Shown piece by piece: positions 8,793 to 17,163 of a DNA stretch of 64,000 nt. The notes beneath the pieces are model-generated. The model had not been told where the DNA came from and made no database searches. It was given only the letters and a program-made list of their open reading frames with translations. The DNA comes from Janthinobacterium lividum (lineage in GTDB: Bacteria; Pseudomonadota; Gammaproteobacteria; Burkholderiales; Burkholderiaceae_D), in contig NZ_JAAOLY010000012.1 of NCBI RefSeq assembly GCF_011601275.1, forward strand, positions 62,001 through 126,000, read 5' to 3'. Position numbers and translations under genes: made by a program. The stretch's first letter is position 1. Every line of letters starts with the position of its first letter.

Positions 8793-9883
8793 TGCACGAG
8801 GCCAGCCTTGCTCCCGTTCCTGCACAGTCCAGCATCGCCATCGCCGTGCGGTCCCTGCAGGGGCACGAGCATGCGCGCTGGGATGCCTTTGTCGACACGT
8901 GCCCGGAGGCGACCTTTTTTCACCGGGCCGGCTGGCAAACCATCATGGAGCAAGGTTTTCAGCACGACAGCTATTTCCTGTACGCGGAACAGGAAGGACG
9001 CATCGCCGGCGTGCTGCCGCTGGCCCATTTGCGCAGCCGCCTGTTCGGTTCTTCCCTCGTCTCGCTGCCGTTTTGCGTCTACGGCGGCATCGCCGGCGGC
9101 GGCGCGGCCGTGCGCCAGGCGCTCGACAGCGCCGCGCTGGCGCTGGCCCGGCGCCTCGGCGTGGGGCATCTGGAATACCGCTGGCGCGAAGTGCACGAAA
9201 ATGCGCAAGAAAACGCGGATGCATCCTGGCTGCACCAGCCACTGTACGCCACCTTCCGCAGGCCTTTAAGCCCCGATGCCGAACAGAATCTGCTGGCCAT
9301 TCCCCGCAAGCAGCGCGCTGTCGTGCGCAAGGCCATGGCGGCCGGCCTGCACAGCGCCATCGATTATGACATCGACCGTTTCTACCCGATCTATGCGGCC
9401 AGCGTGCACCGGCTGGGCACGCCCGTCTTCGCGCGCCGCCATTTTGCCCTGCTGCGCGCGGTCTTCGGCGACGCCTGCGACATCCTCACCGTGTATCACG
9501 GCCAGCAGGCGCAAGCGAGCGTGCTGCTGTTCTATTTCCGCGGGGAAGTGCTGCCCTATTACGGCGGCGGCAACGTCCTGGCGCGCAGCACGGGCGCCAA
9601 CGACTTCATGTACTGGGAAGCGATGCGCCGCGCCTGCGCGCGCGGCTACCGCCTGTTCGATTTCGGCCGCAGCAAGCTGGGGACCGGCGCCTGGGATTTC
9701 AAGAAGAACTGGGGTTTTACGCCGCAGCCGCTGCCCTATGCCTACCAGCTCGTGCGCGCCAAGGCTTTGCCACTAGTCAATCCGCTGAATCCGAAATACG
9801 CGCTGTTCATCCGCGCCTGGCGCCGCCTGCCGCTGCCGCTGGCCAACCTGCTGGGGCCGCACATCGTGCGGCAACTGGGTTAA
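8789..9883 (+). CDS. exosortase A-system FemAB-like peptidyl/acyl transferase
   Basis: The 364-residue protein resembles the FemAB family, which add amino acids from aminoacyl-tRNA to glycan-peptide acceptors; this branch is tied to XrtA loci. Two GNAT-like halves are visible, with 'FFHRAGWQTIMEQGF' at about 36-50 and 'LFDFGRSKLGTGAWDFKKNWGF' near 290-311 (the strongest family mark). Two in-frame ATGs (8789, 8792) overlap the deacetylase stop; either may be used. It might attach an amino acid to the polysaccharide, which fits the amidotransferase and ACP genes of the locus (inference). Confidence 0.88.
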   Translation: MMHEASLAPVPAQSSIAIAVRSLQGHEHARWDAFVDTCPEATFFHRAGWQTIMEQGFQHDSYFLYAEQEGRIAGVLPLAHLRSRLFGSSLVSLPFCVYGGIAGGGAAVRQALDSAALALARRLGVGHLEYRWREVHENAQENADASWLHQPLYATFRRPLSPDAEQNLLAIPRKQRAVVRKAMAAGLHSAIDYDIDRFYPIYAASVHRLGTPVFARRHFALLRAVFGDACDILTVYHGQQAQASVLLFYFRGEVLPYYGGGNVLARSTGANDFMYWEAMRRACARGYRLFDFGRSKLGTGAWDFKKNWGFTPQPLPYAYQLVRAKALPLVNPLNPKYALFIRAWRRLPLPLANLLGPHIVRQLG

Positions 9884-9898
9884 GCAAGGAGACTCACC

Positions 9899-11188
9899 AT
9901 GCGCGAACTGCTCTTCCTCGTCCACCGTCTGCCGTATCCGCCCAACAAGGGCGACAAGATACGCTCGTGGCACATGCTGCAATATCTGAGCCGGCATTTC
10001 CGCGTGCACCTGGGCTGCTTCATCGACGATGACGACGACTGGCAGCACGCGAAAACCGTGGCCGCCCTGTGCGCCAGCACGCGCTTCATCGACTTGCGGC
10101 GCGGCCCGGCCCGCTGGCGCGCCCTGCAGGCGCTGCTGTCGAGGCAAGCCATGAGCGTGCAGTACTACCGCGATGCACGGCTGCTGCAATGGGTCGACGG
10201 CTTGTTATCGGGCGACAAGGTGCGTCACGCGCTGGCCTTCTCGGGCCCCATGGCGCAATACATCGATGGCAGCAAGGGCCGCGGCCTGCACCGCGTGATC
10301 GATTTCGTCGATGTCGATTCCGACAAGTGGCGCCAATACAGCGACAGCAAGCCCTGGCCCATGTCGCTGCTGTACCGGCGCGAAGCGCAGCTGCTGCTGC
10401 AGTACGAGCGCCATATCGCCCAGCAGTTCACGGCCGCCAGCTTCGTCTCGCCGGCCGAGGCGGCCCTGTTCCGCCAGTGCGCCCCGATGGCTAGGCGTAA
10501 GACCGGATACGTCAACAATGGCGTCGACACTGCTTATTTCACGCCCGTGCCGGCCCAGCCCGGCGTGTATCCACCGGGCGTGCAGGCGCTGGTGTTCACG
10601 GGCGCCATGGATTACTGGCCGAACGTCGACGCCGTGCAATGGTTCGTGCGCCACGTCTGGCCAGCCCTGCGGCGCCAGTTTCCCCAGCTGCAGTTCTATA
10701 TCGTCGGCAGCGCGCCCGTGCCCGCCGTGACGGCGCTGGCCAGGATGCCTGGCGTGGTGGTGACGGGCAAGGTGCCCGATATCCGGCCCTACCTGGCTGG
10801 CGCAGCGCTGGCCGTGGCACCGCTGCGCATCGCCCGCGGCGTGCAAAACAAGGTGCTCGAAGCGATGGCGATGGGCAAGATCGTGCTGGCCACGCCGCAG
10901 GCGCTCGAAGGCATCGCCGCCCAGCCGGGCCTGGAACTGCTGCTGGCGCGCGACGACGCCGAATTCATCCACCATGCGGCGCGCGTGCTGCGCAATGTCC
11001 AGAATGGTGCGGCCGAAGGCAGCGGCGCGGCCATCGGCGCGGCGGCGCGCCAGCTGGTCCTGCAGGAATACGACTGGGAACGCAACTTGCGCGGACTGGG
11101 CGCCATGCTGGGTCTGCCTGCCGAGGCCGATGTGGCGGTCAGCGGCGCCGCCACGCCCTTGCAGCCGGTGCGGGAGCCGTCCACATGA
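9899..11188 (+). CDS. exosortase A-system glycosyltransferase, family 1 of the locus (TIGR03087 type)
   Basis: The 429-residue GT-B enzyme begins 'LLFLVHRLPYPPNKGDKIRSWH', the signature of the XrtA-associated sugar transferase often labelled stp1. The C-terminal half has 'VFTGAMDYWPNVDAV' and 'APLRIARGVQNKVLEAMAMGK', the donor-binding loop of GT4 enzymes. It should add one sugar to the lipid-linked repeat unit at the cytoplasmic membrane face. The ribosome site AAGGAG lies 7 bases upstream, and the stop overlaps the exosortase start (ATGA). Confidence 0.9.
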   Translation: MRELLFLVHRLPYPPNKGDKIRSWHMLQYLSRHFRVHLGCFIDDDDDWQHAKTVAALCASTRFIDLRRGPARWRALQALLSRQAMSVQYYRDARLLQWVDGLLSGDKVRHALAFSGPMAQYIDGSKGRGLHRVIDFVDVDSDKWRQYSDSKPWPMSLLYRREAQLLLQYERHIAQQFTAASFVSPAEAALFRQCAPMARRKTGYVNNGVDTAYFTPVPAQPGVYPPGVQALVFTGAMDYWPNVDAVQWFVRHVWPALRRQFPQLQFYIVGSAPVPAVTALARMPGVVVTGKVPDIRPYLAGAALAVAPLRIARGVQNKVLEAMAMGKIVLATPQALEGIAAQPGLELLLARDDAEFIHHAARVLRNVQNGAAEGSGAAIGAAARQLVLQEYDWERNLRGLGAMLGLPAEADVAVSGAATPLQPVREPST

Positions 11189-12768
11189 GCTTGCAGCTCG
11201 ACCCGGTGGCCCGTTTGCCCGAGGCGGCCGTCTTGCCGCAGGACCGGCGCCAGGCCGCGCTGGCGGCCTTGCTGCTGTCCCTGGCCGCCGTCATGCTGCT
11301 GTACCACGCCACTTTCTGGTCGATGGTGGAACTGTGGGCCCGCTCGCAAACCTTCGCGCACGGCTTCCTGATCGTACCCATCAGTTGCTGGCTGGCATGG
11401 CGCCAGCGCGCCCGCCTGGCCGCGCTGACGCCCCGGCCTTCACGGCAGGGCTTGCTGCTGCTGGGCGCGCTGGGCCTCGCATGGCTGCTGGCCGACGCCG
11501 CCAACGTGCCCGTGGTGGAACAGTATGCGGCCACGGCCATGCTGCCCGCCTGCGTGCTGGCCATCCTCGGCTGGCCGGCCGTGCGCCTGCTGGCTTTTCC
11601 GCTGGCCTATCTGTTTCTCGCCGTGCCGTTTGGCGAAGTGTTCCTCGACCCGCTGATCGACTTCACGGCCGCCTTTACCGTCACCGCGCTGCAATGGTCG
11701 GGCGTGCCCGTGTTTCGCGATGGCAGCAATTTTTCACTGCCCACCGGCAACTGGTCGGTGGTGGAAGCGTGCAGCGGCTTGCGCTACCTGATCGCCGCGC
11801 TGGCCCTGGGCGCCTTGTTCGCGCACGTCAACTGTCACAGTACGCGGCGGCGCCTGGCGGTCATGGCCGCCGCCCTGCTCGTGCCCATCCTCGCCAATGG
11901 CGTTCGCGCCTACCTGATCGTGATGCTGGGCCACCTGAGCGACATGCGCTTGGCCGTGGGCGTCGATCACCTGATCTATGGCTGGCTGTTCTTCGGCCTG
12001 GTGGCGCTGCTGCTGTTCTGGTTGGCCGCGCGCTGGCGCGAATTGCCGCCGCCACGCACCGCGCCGCCCGCTCAGCCCATACGCCTGAGCGCCACCAGCG
12101 CGGCCAGCCCGCGCGCCGTCGTGCACGCCGGCATCGCCTGCCTGCTGCTGGCGGCCGTGTGGCCGGCACTGGCCCTGGCCAGCCACCGCGACGACGGCCC
12201 AGCGGCAACAGGGTCCCCCACCGTGTTGGCCTTGGCCGATCCGGCCGGATGGCACCGCCTGCAAGACGCGGTAGCCGCGTGGCAAGCGCCATATGCGGGC
12301 GCGCCCGCGCGATTTGCCGGCACGTACGCGCGCCGGGAAGGCGACGGCGCGCCGGTGGGCCTGCAATTGCACTGGTATGCGCGCCAGGCGCGCGATGCCG
12401 AACTGCTGACGCACCAAGCCATGCCATATGGCCCCCACTGGATGCCGCTGGCGCAGCGCGTGCAAGACGTCAACCTGGCCAGCGGCGAGCTGGCCGTGCG
12501 CGAAAGCGTGCTGGCGCAAGGGGGCGAACGCCTGCTGGTATGGCGCGTCTACCGCCAGGGCGGCATCGTCACGGCCCGGCCCATGCTGGTGAAACTGCTG
12601 CTGGCGCAAGCCAAGCTGCTGGGCAGGCGCCAGGATGGCGCCGACATCCTTGTCTTTGCCGCCTACGACGAGCTGGCGCCGCCGCCGCGCGCGCGCCTGC
12701 AAGCCTTTCTGCGGGCGGCCTTGCCCGTCATCGAACAACGCTTGCAGGAGCTGCCGCATGGCCCTTGA
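11185..12768 (+). CDS. xrtA: exosortase A fused to an EpsI domain
   Basis: The 527-residue polytopic membrane transpeptidase recognises the C-terminal PEP-CTERM signal of secreted proteins, cuts it and is thought to transfer the protein to a surface glycan. About eight membrane helices fill residues 25-300. The catalytic set is intact: Cys196 in 'VVEACSGLRYL', Arg241 in 'NGVRAY' and His262 in 'GVDHLIYGW'. From about residue 320 a soluble EpsI-type domain follows, with one extra membrane helix at its front; EpsI is a separate gene in some species. The start overlaps the upstream stop, and the 3' end overlaps the next gene by 11 bases. Confidence 0.95.
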   Translation: MSLQLDPVARLPEAAVLPQDRRQAALAALLLSLAAVMLLYHATFWSMVELWARSQTFAHGFLIVPISCWLAWRQRARLAALTPRPSRQGLLLLGALGLAWLLADAANVPVVEQYAATAMLPACVLAILGWPAVRLLAFPLAYLFLAVPFGEVFLDPLIDFTAAFTVTALQWSGVPVFRDGSNFSLPTGNWSVVEACSGLRYLIAALALGALFAHVNCHSTRRRLAVMAAALLVPILANGVRAYLIVMLGHLSDMRLAVGVDHLIYGWLFFGLVALLLFWLAARWRELPPPRTAPPAQPIRLSATSAASPRAVVHAGIACLLLAAVWPALALASHRDDGPAATGSPTVLALADPAGWHRLQDAVAAWQAPYAGAPARFAGTYARREGDGAPVGLQLHWYARQARDAELLTHQAMPYGPHWMPLAQRVQDVNLASGELAVRESVLAQGGERLLVWRVYRQGGIVTARPMLVKLLLAQAKLLGRRQDGADILVFAAYDELAPPPRARLQAFLRAALPVIEQRLQELPHGP

Positions 12769-13972
12769 CTTCGATACCGGCGGCACGCGGCAGGCTGATG
12801 CGACGGTCGGCGCCGCCCCCCTGATCGTGCACGTGATCCACCAGCTCGACGTGGGCGGGCTGGAAAACGGCCTGGTCAACCTGATCAACCATTTGCCGCC
12901 CGAGCGCTACCGGCACGCCATCGTCTGCATGAAAAACGCCACCGCGTTCCGCCAGCGCCTGACTGCCCCTGGCGTCGACGTGATCAGCCTGGACAAGCGC
13001 GAAGGCAAGGACTGGCGTCACTACCTGCGCCTGTACCGCGTGCTGAAACAACTGCAGCCGGCACTCGTGCATACCCGCAACCTGGGCTGCCTCGAAGCGC
13101 AGTTGCTGGCCTGGCTGGCCGGCGTGCGCCTGCGCGTGCATGGCGAACACGGGCGCGACATGAGCGACTTGCACGGCACCCGCCGCAAATACCGGCTGCT
13201 GCGCAAATTGATGCTGCCGCTGGTGCAGCACTTCATCGCCGTCAGCGCCGACCTGGGCCACTGGCTGGTGGACGCCATCGGCGCGGCGCCCGCGCAGGTG
13301 TCGCACATCGGCAATGGCGTCGACAGCGTGCAATTCCATCCGCGCCTGGGGCCGCCCGCCGCAGTGGGCCCGCCCGGTTTCCTGTGCAACGGCGCCTTCG
13401 TCATCGGCAGCGTGGGCCGCATGGCGGCCGTCAAGGATCACGCCTCGCTGGTGCGGGCCTTCCTGTTGCTGCTGGCCCAACCAGGCGCCCGCGCGCGCCT
13501 GCGCCTGATCATCGTCGGCGACGGGCCGTGCCGTCAGGCGTGCCTGGAGCTGCTGCAGCAGGCCGGCGTGGCCCATCTGGCCTGGCTGCCAGGCGCGCGC
13601 GACGACGTGGCGCAACTGCTGCGCGCGATGGACCTGTTCGTGCTGCCGTCCCTGGCCGAAGGCAGCTCGAACACCATCCTCGAAGCGATGGCGACGGGGC
13701 TGCCCGTCGTCGCCACGCAGGTGGGCGGCAACGCGGAACTGGTGCAGTCGGGCTGGAGCGGCACGCTGGTGCCGCCAGGTTCGCCCGAGATGCTGGCCGA
13801 CGCCATGCTCGACTACTACAGCATGCCCGAGCTGGGCCCGCGTCACGGCGCGCGCGGGCGGCGCCAGGTGCTGGCCGAGCACAGCCTGCCCGCCATGGCC
13901 GGTGCCTACCTGGCCGTGTACGACCGCCTGACGAGCGCGCGCCAGCCGTCCCACCTGTCCACTTATCCCTGA
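12758..13972 (+). CDS. exosortase A-system glycosyltransferase (TIGR03088 type)
   Basis: The 404-residue GT4 enzyme carries 'IVHVIHQLDVGGLENGLVNLIN' near residues 24-45, the mark of the XrtA-linked stp2 transferase. The donor loop is 'PSLAEGSSNTILEAMATGLPVVAT' near 300. It extends the repeat unit in the cytoplasm. The ATG at 12758 lies inside the end of xrtA and follows CAGGAG. The longer open frame from 12635 runs through xrtA and is rejected. Confidence 0.9.
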   Translation: MALDFDTGGTRQADATVGAAPLIVHVIHQLDVGGLENGLVNLINHLPPERYRHAIVCMKNATAFRQRLTAPGVDVISLDKREGKDWRHYLRLYRVLKQLQPALVHTRNLGCLEAQLLAWLAGVRLRVHGEHGRDMSDLHGTRRKYRLLRKLMLPLVQHFIAVSADLGHWLVDAIGAAPAQVSHIGNGVDSVQFHPRLGPPAAVGPPGFLCNGAFVIGSVGRMAAVKDHASLVRAFLLLLAQPGARARLRLIIVGDGPCRQACLELLQQAGVAHLAWLPGARDDVAQLLRAMDLFVLPSLAEGSSNTILEAMATGLPVVATQVGGNAELVQSGWSGTLVPPGSPEMLADAMLDYYSMPELGPRHGARGRRQVLAEHSLPAMAGAYLAVYDRLTSARQPSHLSTYP

Positions 13973-13982
13973 AAGGCCTTCC

Positions 13983-15935
13983 ATGTGCGGCATCAGCGGC
14001 ATCTTTGATTTGCAAGGCCAGCGTGACATCGACGTGCTGTTGCTGGCGCGCATGAACCACAGCCTGCGCCACCGTGGGCCGGACGAAGGGGGATTGCACC
14101 GCGAACCGGGCCTCGGCCTGGCGCACCGGCGCCTGTCCGTGATCGACCTGGCGAGCGGCCAGCAGCCGCTGTTCAACGCCGACCGCAGCGTCGCCATCGT
14201 CTTCAATGGCGAAATCTATAACTATCGCGCCCTGATGGCGGAATTGCGCCAGTTCGGCCACCCCTTCCGCACCAGCAGCGACACGGAAGTCATCGTCCAC
14301 GCCTGGGAACAATGGGGAGAGCAATGCGTGCAGCGCCTGCGCGGCATGTTCGCCTTCGCCCTGTGGGACCGCCGGCGCCATGTGCTGTTCCTGGCGCGCG
14401 ACCGCTTGGGCGTCAAACCGCTGTACTACGGCGCGGCGCAGGACGGCACCCTGCTGTTCGGCTCCGAACTCAAAGCCCTGCTCGCGCATCCGGCCATGCC
14501 GCGTGAGCTCGACCCGCTGGCCGTGGAAGAGTATTTCGCCTACGGCTACGTACCCGAGCCGCGCAGCATCTTCCAGCACGCGCGCAAGCTGCCGCCCGGG
14601 CATACCCTCTCCATCCGCGCGGGCCAGCGGCTGCCCGCGCCGCAATCCTATTGGGATATTCCGTTCACGCCGAACCCGCCCGCCAGCGAGGCCCAGGCGG
14701 CCGACGAACTGCTGGCGCGCCTGCGCGAGGCCGTGCGCATCCGCATGGTGGCCGAAGTGCCGCTGGGGGCATTCCTGTCCGGCGGCGTCGATTCGAGCGC
14801 CGTCGTGGCGCTGATGGCCGGGGCCAGCGCCACGCCCGTCAACACGTGCTCCATCTCGTTCGGCGACCCCGCATACAACGAGGCGCGCTACGCCGAGCTC
14901 GTGGCGCGCCGCTACGGCACGTCGCACCACGCGCGCCGGGTGGAGCAGGACGACTTCGAGCTGATCGACCTGCTGGCCAATCTGTACGACGAACCGTTCG
15001 CCGACAGTTCCGCCATGCCCACCTACAGGGTGTGCCAGCTGGCGCGCCAGCGGGTCACGGTGGCCCTGTCGGGCGACGGCGGCGATGAAAGCCTGGCCGG
15101 CTACCGGCGCTACCGCCTGCACACACGCGAGGAAAAAGTGCGCAAGGCGATGGACCCGCTGCTGCCGGCCGGCTTGCGCCAGTCGCTGTTCGGCACCCTG
15201 GGGCGGCTGTATCCGAAGGCCGACTGGGCGCCGCGCTTTTTGCGCGCCAAGACCACCTTCGAAGGCCTGGCGCGCGACACGACGGACGCGTATTTTCACG
15301 GCGTCAGCCTGCTGGGCGACGCCATGCGCGCGCGCCTGTTCAGCCCCGAGCTGCGACGCAGCCTGCACGGCTACCGCGCCGTCGAAGTGCTGCGCCGCCA
15401 CGCGCTGGCCAGTCCCGCGCAGGATCCGCTGTCGCAGGTGCAGTACCTGGACCTGAAAACCTATCTGCCCGGCGACATCCTCACGAAAGTCGATCGGGCC
15501 AGCATGGCGCATGCGCTGGAAGTGCGTTCGCCCCTGCTCGACCATGAACTGGTGGCGTGGATGTCTGGCCTGCCGCCGCAATTCAAGCTGCGGCACGGCG
15601 AAGGCAAGTACCTGCTGAAAAAAGCCCTGCGCCCGCTGCTGCCCGATACCCTGCTGTACCGCCAGAAGATGGGCTTTTCCATCCCGCTGGCCGACTGGCT
15701 GCGCGGCCCGCTGCGCCAGCGCCTGCAGCAGCGGCTGCTCGGTCCCACCCTGGCGCAGTGCGGCCTGTTCGACATGGACTACGTGCGCGTGTTGCTCGAG
15801 CAGCACGCGAGCGGCCGGCGCGACTACAGCGCGCCGCTATGGTCGCTGCTGATGTTCGAAGCCTTTTTGCGCCAGGTGCTGCCCGTCGACGGCCGCAAGG
15901 CGCCGGTGCTGGCGCCGGCCATGGCGGTGGAGTGA
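13983..15935 (+). CDS. exosortase A-system amidotransferase 1 (asparagine synthase-like)
   Basis: The 650-residue two-domain enzyme has an N-terminal glutaminase with the catalytic Cys2 directly after Met ('MCGISGIFD') and 'RLSVIDLASGQQPL'. Its ATP-pyrophosphatase domain has the PP-loop 'LSGGVDSSAV' near residue 264 and 'ALSGDGGDESLAGY' near 362. It should use glutamine and ATP to amidate a carboxyl group, here probably a uronic or amino-acid group on the polysaccharide or its precursor, rather than make asparagine. Compare the second, altered copy at 37538-39478. Confidence 0.92.
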   Translation: MCGISGIFDLQGQRDIDVLLLARMNHSLRHRGPDEGGLHREPGLGLAHRRLSVIDLASGQQPLFNADRSVAIVFNGEIYNYRALMAELRQFGHPFRTSSDTEVIVHAWEQWGEQCVQRLRGMFAFALWDRRRHVLFLARDRLGVKPLYYGAAQDGTLLFGSELKALLAHPAMPRELDPLAVEEYFAYGYVPEPRSIFQHARKLPPGHTLSIRAGQRLPAPQSYWDIPFTPNPPASEAQAADELLARLREAVRIRMVAEVPLGAFLSGGVDSSAVVALMAGASATPVNTCSISFGDPAYNEARYAELVARRYGTSHHARRVEQDDFELIDLLANLYDEPFADSSAMPTYRVCQLARQRVTVALSGDGGDESLAGYRRYRLHTREEKVRKAMDPLLPAGLRQSLFGTLGRLYPKADWAPRFLRAKTTFEGLARDTTDAYFHGVSLLGDAMRARLFSPELRRSLHGYRAVEVLRRHALASPAQDPLSQVQYLDLKTYLPGDILTKVDRASMAHALEVRSPLLDHELVAWMSGLPPQFKLRHGEGKYLLKKALRPLLPDTLLYRQKMGFSIPLADWLRGPLRQRLQQRLLGPTLAQCGLFDMDYVRVLLEQHASGRRDYSAPLWSLLMFEAFLRQVLPVDGRKAPVLAPAMAVE

Positions 15936-15939
15936 ATCG

Positions 15940-17163
15940 ATGCGCATCCTGCACATCCTCGACCACTCGCTGCCGCTACACAGCGGCTACACCTTCCGCA
16001 CCCTGGCCATCCTGCGGCAGCAGCGCGCGCTGGGCTGGCACACGACGCAATTGACCAGCGCCAAGCAGGGACAGGCAGATGGCGCGCAGCAGCTGGTCGA
16101 CGGCTGGCATTTCTACCGCACGGCGCCCGCCAGCCACTGGTGGGCGCGCCTGCCCGTGCTGCGGCAGGTAGCCGTGATCATAGGCCTGGCCGTGCGCCTG
16201 CGCCAGCTGGCACGGCAAGCCAGGCCCGACATCCTGCATGCGCATTCGCCCGCCCTGAACGCCATCGCGGCTCTCAATGTGGGCCGCGCGCTGGGCATCC
16301 CCGTCGTGTACGAAGTACGCGCCTTCTGGGAGGACGCGGCGGCCGACCATGGCAGCAGCCGGCCCGGCGGCTTGCGCTACCGTCTCACGCGCGCGCTGGA
16401 AACCTATGCGCTGCGCCGCGCCGACGCCGTCACCACGATCTGCGACGGCTTGCGGCGCGAACTATGCGCGCGCGGCGTGCCCGCGCATAAAATCACGGTG
16501 ATCCCGAACGCCGTCGATACCGGCGCCTTCAACATCACCGCGCCCGACGACCTCTGGCTGGCGCACAAACTGGGCCTGCATGGCCACCTGGTCATCGGCT
16601 TCATCGGCTCTTTCTATGCCTACGAAGGTCTGGCCCTGCTGCTGTGCGCCATGCCGCGCATGCTGGCGGCGCAGCCCGCGTTGCGCCTGCTGCTGGCCGG
16701 CGGCGGACCGCAGGAAGCGGCGCTGCGGGCGCTGGCGGCGCAGCTGGGTATAGACCATGCCGTGGTCTTCGCGGGCAGAGTGCCGCATGCGCAAGTGGCA
16801 AGCTATTATCAGCTGGTCGACATTTGCGTGTATCCGCGCCTGCCCATGCGCCTGACCGAGCTGGTGACGCCATTGAAACCGCTCGAGGCGATGGCGCAGG
16901 GCCGCCTGGTGGTGGCGTCCGACGTGGGCGGCCACCGCGAACTGATCGAGCATGGCGCGACGGGCATGCTGTTTCGCGCCGGTGACGCCGGGGCGCTGGC
17001 GCAGACAATATTGAACCTGCTGCTGGCACCGGCCAGTTGGCCGCTGCTCCGGCGCCAGGCGCGTGCGTTCGTCGAGACAGAGCGCAGCTGGAGCGCCAGC
17101 GTTAGTCACTATGCACCCGTGTATGCGCGCGTGGCGGCGGGTGTGGTCGGAGTCGTGCCATGA
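15940..17163 (+). CDS. exosortase A-system glycosyltransferase (TIGR04063 type)
   Basis: The 407-residue GT4 protein opens with 'MRILHILDHSLPLHSGYTFR', a sequence I recognise from the third XrtA-linked sugar transferase family. It has 'GFIGSFYAYEGL' near 222 and the donor motif 'PLKPLEAMAQGRLVVASDVGG'. It lies 4 bases after the amidotransferase and overlaps the next gene by 4 bases, so it belongs to the same operon. The sugar added is not predictable. Confidence 0.9.
   Translation: MRILHILDHSLPLHSGYTFRTLAILRQQRALGWHTTQLTSAKQGQADGAQQLVDGWHFYRTAPASHWWARLPVLRQVAVIIGLAVRLRQLARQARPDILHAHSPALNAIAALNVGRALGIPVVYEVRAFWEDAAADHGSSRPGGLRYRLTRALETYALRRADAVTTICDGLRRELCARGVPAHKITVIPNAVDTGAFNITAPDDLWLAHKLGLHGHLVIGFIGSFYAYEGLALLLCAMPRMLAAQPALRLLLAGGGPQEAALRALAAQLGIDHAVVFAGRVPHAQVASYYQLVDICVYPRLPMRLTELVTPLKPLEAMAQGRLVVASDVGGHRELIEHGATGMLFRAGDAGALAQTILNLLLAPASWPLLRRQARAFVETERSWSASVSHYAPVYARVAAGVVGVVP

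Noticed and set aside
13509-15806. 765-codon open frame on minus, opposite the amidotransferase
   Set aside because: Antisense to a strongly conserved enzyme; the translation has no domain pattern.
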